NCBI GenBank assembly: GCA_016202745.1
Contig: JACQOB010000006.1
Location: forward strand, 1 to 11,115
Reading direction: 5' to 3'
Length of the DNA: 11,115 nt
From: Candidatus Aenigmatarchaeota archaeon
GTDB lineage: Archaea > Aenigmatarchaeota > Aenigmatarchaeia > QMZP01
The translations under genes and the position numbers were made by a program. This document shows positions 1 to 6,700 of the stretch, in pieces; the first letter of the stretch is position 1, and the number at the start of each line of letters is the position of its first letter. The notes under the pieces are model-generated. The model was given only the letters and a program-made list of their open reading frames with translations. It searched no databases and had not been told where the DNA came from.

Positions 1-788
1 ACGTAAAGGGTGCAGGTTATGGTGTCGTTCTCGGTGTCGTTGGCTGTTATGGTGTAGTTGAAGTCCCTGGACCAGGAGCCTGATGTCGGGTTGACAAGGG
101 CGTTGGTTGTGTTAACCTGGGGGGCGAGGTTGTCGAGGAAGTAGCGGACTGAGAAGTTTGTCAGGTTGCTGTTGTAGCTTGTCAGGGTCGCGCTGATGTT
201 TATCGAATAGTTGCCTTCGGGCTTTCCTGTTGAATTCAGCGTGCAGTTGTAGTGGGATGATATTTCCGTAATCGGGGAGCAGGCAAATGTGGAGCCGTTC
301 ACATGCACATGGTCGGCGAGATTTGTCACGCCGGTAAGGTTCCCATCAACAGAGCAGTCGGTTGGTATCGTGAAATTGGTCACTACCTGGTTTGTCACGT
401 TGAAGGTGGATAAGGCAGCGGGCTGGAGCAGGTTCACCTTCAGCTGACCGAGGACAGTGAAAGTCTGGGAAGAAGACAGGTTGGCATCCTTATAGCATGC
501 ATCCTGGTTTGTTCCGCCCCTCCACAGCTCGGTGCCAGCGGCATAGGAGCAGGTGGGGTCAAAATACAGGTTTAAATGACCTGTGGCATTGGTGAAATTC
601 TGTGTGCCGGCGTCAAAGTTGACACCATTAGTAGTGACCCAAATTGAGCCGTTGCCATTGTCCGCCAGGAAGGAGCCGTTGTCCGTGTCCCTTATCCTGA
701 CTGAGAAGAGGCTTGTGGAACTACCGGTCCTGTTTATGGTTACGCCGCTGCCTGTGATAAGCGTCACAGCAACATCATCCCTTTCGGT
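1..788 (-). repeat. Repeat unit 5 of the giant protein, cut by the window edge
   Basis: From residue 2694, 262 full residues visible. It opens TERDDVAVTLITGSGVTINR, with A motifs FDPTCSYAAGTELW and DACYKD. Sub-domain B has TDCS, FACS and YNCTLNST. Sub-domain C begins NLAPQVNTT and is truncated before the expected CxxC. I count about 20 N-x-S/T sequons in these 262 residues. The repeat array probably continues outside the window. Confidence 0.8.
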
Positions 789-3700
789 TGTCCAGTTCTT
801 CACGCTGGTCTCATTTGTCAGGCTGTAGGAATCCGTGGCGTTGAATTTGAAATAGATAAGGGGGCCTGAGGTGAAGTCACCGCAGACGAACATCTTATAG
901 AAATTAAGGTTTGTTTCTGAAGTACAGCTGGAGCAGGTCTGGGAGTCTACAGGCGTGTATGAGTTTCCATCAAAAGATCTCCACAGGGTAACGTTTACCG
1001 AATCACCGGAATCAGGGTCCCTGACTGTCACATTGAATGTTATGTTCTCCCCCCAGCCAGCCACGGAGACATTCACGTTGTTAAGCGTCAGCTGCGGCCT
1101 TTCCCTCAGCTGCAGCGCATTCTCCCTTGTGATGAAGGAGCTATTGTGAAAATTGGCTGTCGTGTTCATTGTGATGTTCCAGAAGCCAAGGGATTGGGAT
1201 GTGCTGTCCCACGAGCAGTTGTATGTGCCGTTGTTCAGGTCAGACGCAGGCTCGGGCGAGCACGAATTGGTTGTCCCGCCCTGTATTATCTTGTAGATTA
1301 CTGTGGCTGCTGTTGTGCCTCCGCATGCCGAATCCCTGTCGTTTGCCGTCCCCCTTATCTGAATTGCAGACCCTCTCTGGAACGCCTCCCCGTTGGGATT
1401 CGTGACATTCGTCACAAATTCGGACTGGACTTGCAGGGTGAGATTGGAGGAGTTTGCCGGGAAGTAGCAGTTGTTTGTGCCTGTGTCCCTGAATTCAGCT
1501 ATCCATTTCTGGTTGCCCACCTCGAATTTCGTGGGGCTGCAGCTTGGGTTGAAGTTCGTGCTGATGTCGCTGTTAGGGTCTGTAGCAGGCCCGGCAATGC
1601 GCGAGAACAGGCTGCCGTTGACTGTCACGAAGAACGCGCCGTCAAATCCTGATCCTATGTCCGCACCGGTGAAGTTGTCGCGGATCCTTACGGTGAGGGT
1701 GGTCGTGTTTGACCCGACCCTGCTGACGTTGGTGTTGTTGCCGGCCTGGTGGACGAAATTCACATTCCTCCTTGTGACATTTATGGTCTGGACAGAGGTC
1801 TCATTGGTAAGGTTGTCGCTGTCCGTTACGTTCACCTTCCAGTACCATGTCTCGTCTATGTCAGTGCATACAGAATATGTCCTGGTGAAGGTTACAGTTG
1901 AATTCACGCAATCGGTGCACGTCTGCAGGCTCCTCTGCGTGAATGCTGAATTGTCCGGCGAGTCCCATAAGCGCAGGGTCAGGTTGTCGTCATCGTCCGT
2001 GACGTTCACAGTGAAGCTGAATGTGGCGCCCCATGGCGCTGAGGATACATTGGAAGCTGCGCCAAAAATCAGCGGGTTTATCTGGTAGAAATAAGCATTG
2101 AGCGTCGTCACATTGTCTGGATTATAGTTTGTGCCGCTCGAGTTGAATGTTACATTGAAGAAGCCGCCCGTCAGGTTTGTAACGTTCAGTGTGCCGTTGT
2201 AGGAGCCGTTACCGATGTTGAATGCGGGCGAAGGCACGGACAGGTTTCGTGCTGCATCATGGCTGCTAATGAAATATATGGTGGAGCCTGATATGAAAAC
2301 TGAGCAGTCATCGGTGACATCACCCAGGAAGGTGACATTCTGGCCATTTTGGAAATGAACCCCATTTAGCGGGACCTTAAGGGAATTGGACAGCCTGCCT
2401 ATTACTGTTATGCTCTGGTTGCTCGAGTTCGTGTCCTTGTAGCACGCGTCTGTCCTCACGCCTCCTTTCCATACCTGCGCCCCGACAGCCACACCGCAGT
2501 TGGGATCAAAGCTCAGGTTGAAATGACCTGAGCCGTTGGTTAGGGAAACATTCCCCTCGCCAAATGCAGTCAGGTTGGTCGTGAAATACATGGTCGTATT
2601 GACACTGGAACTTACATTGACCCCCTTGTCAGTGTCATTTATCCGCAGTACTAGGAGTGTGGAATTTGAACCTGTCCTGTTGACCTCAACGCCATTGCCC
2701 TGGATTAAATAAACTGTGACATCGTCCTTCTCGACGGTGAAGGGTGTGGATGGCGTCTGGTTGGACAGCTGGCCGTCGCTAAGGTTGAACCTGAAGTACT
2801 GGGTTGTTATGTTGCTGCAGGTGAACTGGGTGTAGTTGAACGTAACATTAGTGTATGAGCCACAGGCAGCGCAAGTCTTCCATTCGATAAGCGTGAATGT
2901 GGTGTTGTCGGGAGACAGGTAGAAGGTGACATTTACGTCATCGCTGTCTGTGTCCCTTGCCTCCACTGAGAAATTGAACATCTCGCCGAAGCCGCCGGTG
3001 GAGGGGGCATTGTTTATTGCCCTGAAGTCAGGCGCTGTATTGTTTTGCGCAAGAAGCCTGAACGTGTTCGCCTTGAATATTGTCCTGTTGTTGTAATTTG
3101 AGACGTTGAACACCTGCACTGTGACATTGTAGAACCCTGTGCTGGCGCCTGTGGAATTCCACACACATGAATAATTGCCGCTTCCGAGGGAGGTGACATT
3201 GGGTGCGGCACAGTTGAAGTTGTCTCCTGTGACCGTGCTGGTCATAGTCACATTGATGGCAGCGTTATTTATCTCCTGCGTACAGTCGCTGACGACGCTC
3301 ACGTTTATTGACACATTGTTTCCCTGCGTGAAGCTGTCGCCATTGGGGAACGGTATGGCTGGCGCGAAGCTGCCGGAGATGTTGAGGGAGAAGTTGACTG
3401 ACTGGTTGTCCTTATAGTTGGAGTCGCCGGACGTCAGGCCAAGCCAGTTCTGCTGCCCCACCTCAAACGAACAGTTGGGGTTGAAGTAGAATTCCGCCAC
3501 TGAGGATGTGTTGGTAGTATTGGAGCCTGTAGTTATGAAACTGGTAACATTTGTTACGTTGAACGTTACTGAAACGGAAGGCGTGGAGATGTTGGCGCCT
3601 GCATCAATGTCATACACAAAGACCGCCATGCGGGTTGTGTTGCTGCCCGTCCTGTTGGCAATCGAATTATTGGTCGTGCTGTAAAGCCCGATGTTTATGT

Positions 3701-6700
3701 CATCCTTTTCCACAGTGATTGTATCCGTGCCGGAGCTCTCAGTGGTGTTCAGCGCAAACTTGATGAACCAGGTGCCCTGCTGGCTGTTGGTGAAGTTCCT
3801 CAGGAATGTGTATTGCTGCTGGCTGCAGCCCGTGCATGTGGTGGGCGTTGCGTTGGCGCAACTGGACAGAGGCCCGCCAAGGCAGTCAACAAAGGAGCCT
3901 GACGCGGTCTTCATCGAGAAGTTCACGTTGAATGTGGGGGTGGCGTTGCCCGACGTGGCCAGCACGCTGAAGTTCCACTCGGGCCTGCCCCAGCCGTCTG
4001 TTGAGGGTGTTGCTGTTATGTTCTGCAGGTTCTTGTAAATGTTGAGGAAGAAAAGGCCGGCCTCTGTTGTCTTGGATTTTATGGTGAAATTGTCATAATA
4101 GTTTGAAAGATTTGAATTCATTGTCACGTTATAATACCCGGCCGGCCCGACGCTGGAATCCCAGCTGCACCTGTAGAGGCCGGTCACCGGGGAATTTATA
4201 GTAGTGCAGTTGAATATCTGCGCCGGGGTGTAGTTGTATGTGTAATTAACTGTCGCGCCGCCAAGCTCAAGGCTGCAGTCATCAAATACTGTCCCGATAG
4301 TGTCTATTACATCCCGCTGTGTGAAGTTCACCGCACCAGTAGGGTCTGTTATGTTTATCCTCTGGTCGCCGCGGACAGTGATGTTTCTGATGAAATACGA
4401 TGATGTGTCATTGTCGTTGTATATCCCCGTCACAGTGTCATTGAATGTTATCTTCCATTGCTGCTCGCCCACCTGGAACCTGGGTGCGCCCGAGTATTCG
4501 TCGGCGCATGTGGCATTGAAATTGAATACTGCATGGCCGGTGCTGTTTGTGGCATTTATGTACCGCGAGTCGGTGTAATAGGTGACATTGTTAGTGGTCA
4601 CGTGGAACTTAACCCCGAATGACTGGAGGATTGTCCCGTTCTTGTCATTTATTATGAAGCCAATCTGCGTTGTCTGGTTCGCGCTCCTGTTGGCCACAAG
4701 CCCTGTGGGTGCCAGGCTGGTTATCGAGGTGTTTTCCTTGTCAACGCTGAATGACCTTGCTGTCGTTGTGTTCGTGTTCCCACCGCCATCCGTCGCGTTG
4801 AACTTGAAAAACCAGGTGCCTATGTCATCGCTTCCCGGGTCCCACACAAAGGAAAAGTTCTTGAGGCTGTCAGTGGTCAGGAAGAGATCATCGTCAATGA
4901 ACAGCCAGTTTGACTGGTCAGTGCTCCTCCAAGCAGAGATGTTGACGCTGCTGTCCGCGTCCGAATCGACAGTGATGTTGAACGTGAAGTTGAACCCCCA
5001 GCCTCCATAGGTCAGGTTGGTTTCAGTCGAGTTCACCTTCGGGTTGTCAAGGAATATTGATTTTGCCGGGCACAGGACCTGGAGGGTGGTTGACTGGACA
5101 ACGGGTGTGGCGTTCTCGCCCGATGTGGCGTTCATCCAGAATGTGTAAGTGCTGCCGCACGGCGCTGTTGTGTTGATGGTGTAGTTGGCGATGCCGCTGC
5201 TGAAGTTCGCCAGGGTGCCAAGGTAGGTCTTGTTGCTTATGTGGCCTGTGGAATTGTATACGGTGAAATTCCCGGTGGAATTGATCTCCACAGTCACGTT
5301 GGAAGCGCTGCCAGGTCCGCCGTTGGTGACAGTTGTGTACATGGATATGTTGACGCTCTGGTTGGCGCTTGAGGAGGATGTGATGGACGCCATGGACAGC
5401 GAAGCGCCGCAAAAGAGGCCTGTCGTGTACGTCCTGTCTGTGAAGACATAGGTTGCGTTGGTGTGGTTCGCCTGGAAGACGCCCATCTTGCCGGTGGGGG
5501 TGGAGGGCGAGAGGTTTATCGTGTAGTTGAATATTTTGGCCACAAGCCTGCCTGTCGGGATCGTGAAGTTCCTGTTTCCGTCCCATATAATTACTGTTGT
5601 TGACCCGGAGCTGTTTGCCGGGGTGAAGTCCTGTGCCCCTATGCCGCTGGGGTATATCTCTGTTACATTGAACCGTGTGCCGTTCGCATTCCCTTTGTTG
5701 AAGGCCTCCAGCGATGCGTTTACTGTCCCGCAGGACAGCGCTGTTGGGAAATCATACTCCTTCCACTGGCCCTCAGTGTTGTTCAGGTATTTCCTGGTTG
5801 TCTTGAGCCACGTGCCGTTCACCTGTAATGTTACCCTCTGTTTTGTCCACCACTGGCCTTTGTTCACGGATGACTGCCCCACAAGGCTCTGGTAGAAGAC
5901 CTTCCCTCCGGGCGTGAAATTGCCAATATCGCCTACGGTGGATGTTATGTTGGTCAGATCCGTAAGCCCGTTTACGGTTGTTATCATGGTCAGGGGTGTC
6001 GGGCTGAAGGTCCATCTCACTTTGTATCCCTCCACAATGGAACCAACCGGATAACCTAGGTCTGGGGCGCGGGAAAAGTTGGCCCTAGTTACGTTGATGC
6101 CTGCCGGTATTGTCATGTCCACAAGATAGACGCTTTCGCCTCCATCGGTTGTCGCAGACCTCTCGCTGAACTGCAGATTCATTAGAGTCCCGGCGCTCAC
6201 AGTTGTGACATTCAGGACCGGGTTCGGGCTTCCGCCGTGCGCGTTATTCACCGCTCCGCCGCATGTTCCAGTGCTGTCTGCCTTTGATACACCCTGCTGG
6301 ATACCTGTAACAGGGTCAATCCACACAACATCGGTCAGGTAGCTGCCCGGGACATTTACATCCTCTGGCCCGAAGACCCTTGCGGCAGACATGAAGCATG
6401 TCGATGTCGCTATTTCCCTGTTGTTCCAGATTATTGTGTCAGAGTCAAGCGAATCATTTCCCTCGCCCTCGATTACTGTCGAATTTGACAGCCCGTTTTT
6501 CCCGGTTATGAACAATGAAATATTTGCAGTCAGGTTGTAGTCGCCGTAATTGCACACCTGAAGCTTGAAATGCTCGCTTGATGATGTCCCGTCACATGGC
6601 GTGACAAAGGCCGGAGCCGTATAGATTACAAGGGGCTGTGCTGTGCCATCCCCGGAGTCCTGAAGTGTGAAATCCTTGGTGTAATTGATTTCATTATAGC

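Noticed and set aside
583..2088. Several open plus-strand frames of 60-205 codons opposite the giant gene (for example 1146-1652 and 1471-2088)
   Set aside because: They lie antisense to one continuous coding frame rich in AAC, ACA, GTC and AGG codons, whose complements rarely form stops. Their translations show no domain, signal or ribosome site.
5047..5586. A 179-codon minus-strand frame with His/Gln/Arg-rich product inside the giant gene
   Set aside because: It is a frame-shifted shadow of the giant gene on the same strand. The in-frame giant sequence here carries clear DUF11-like and signal-consistent patterns, while this product is low-complexity.
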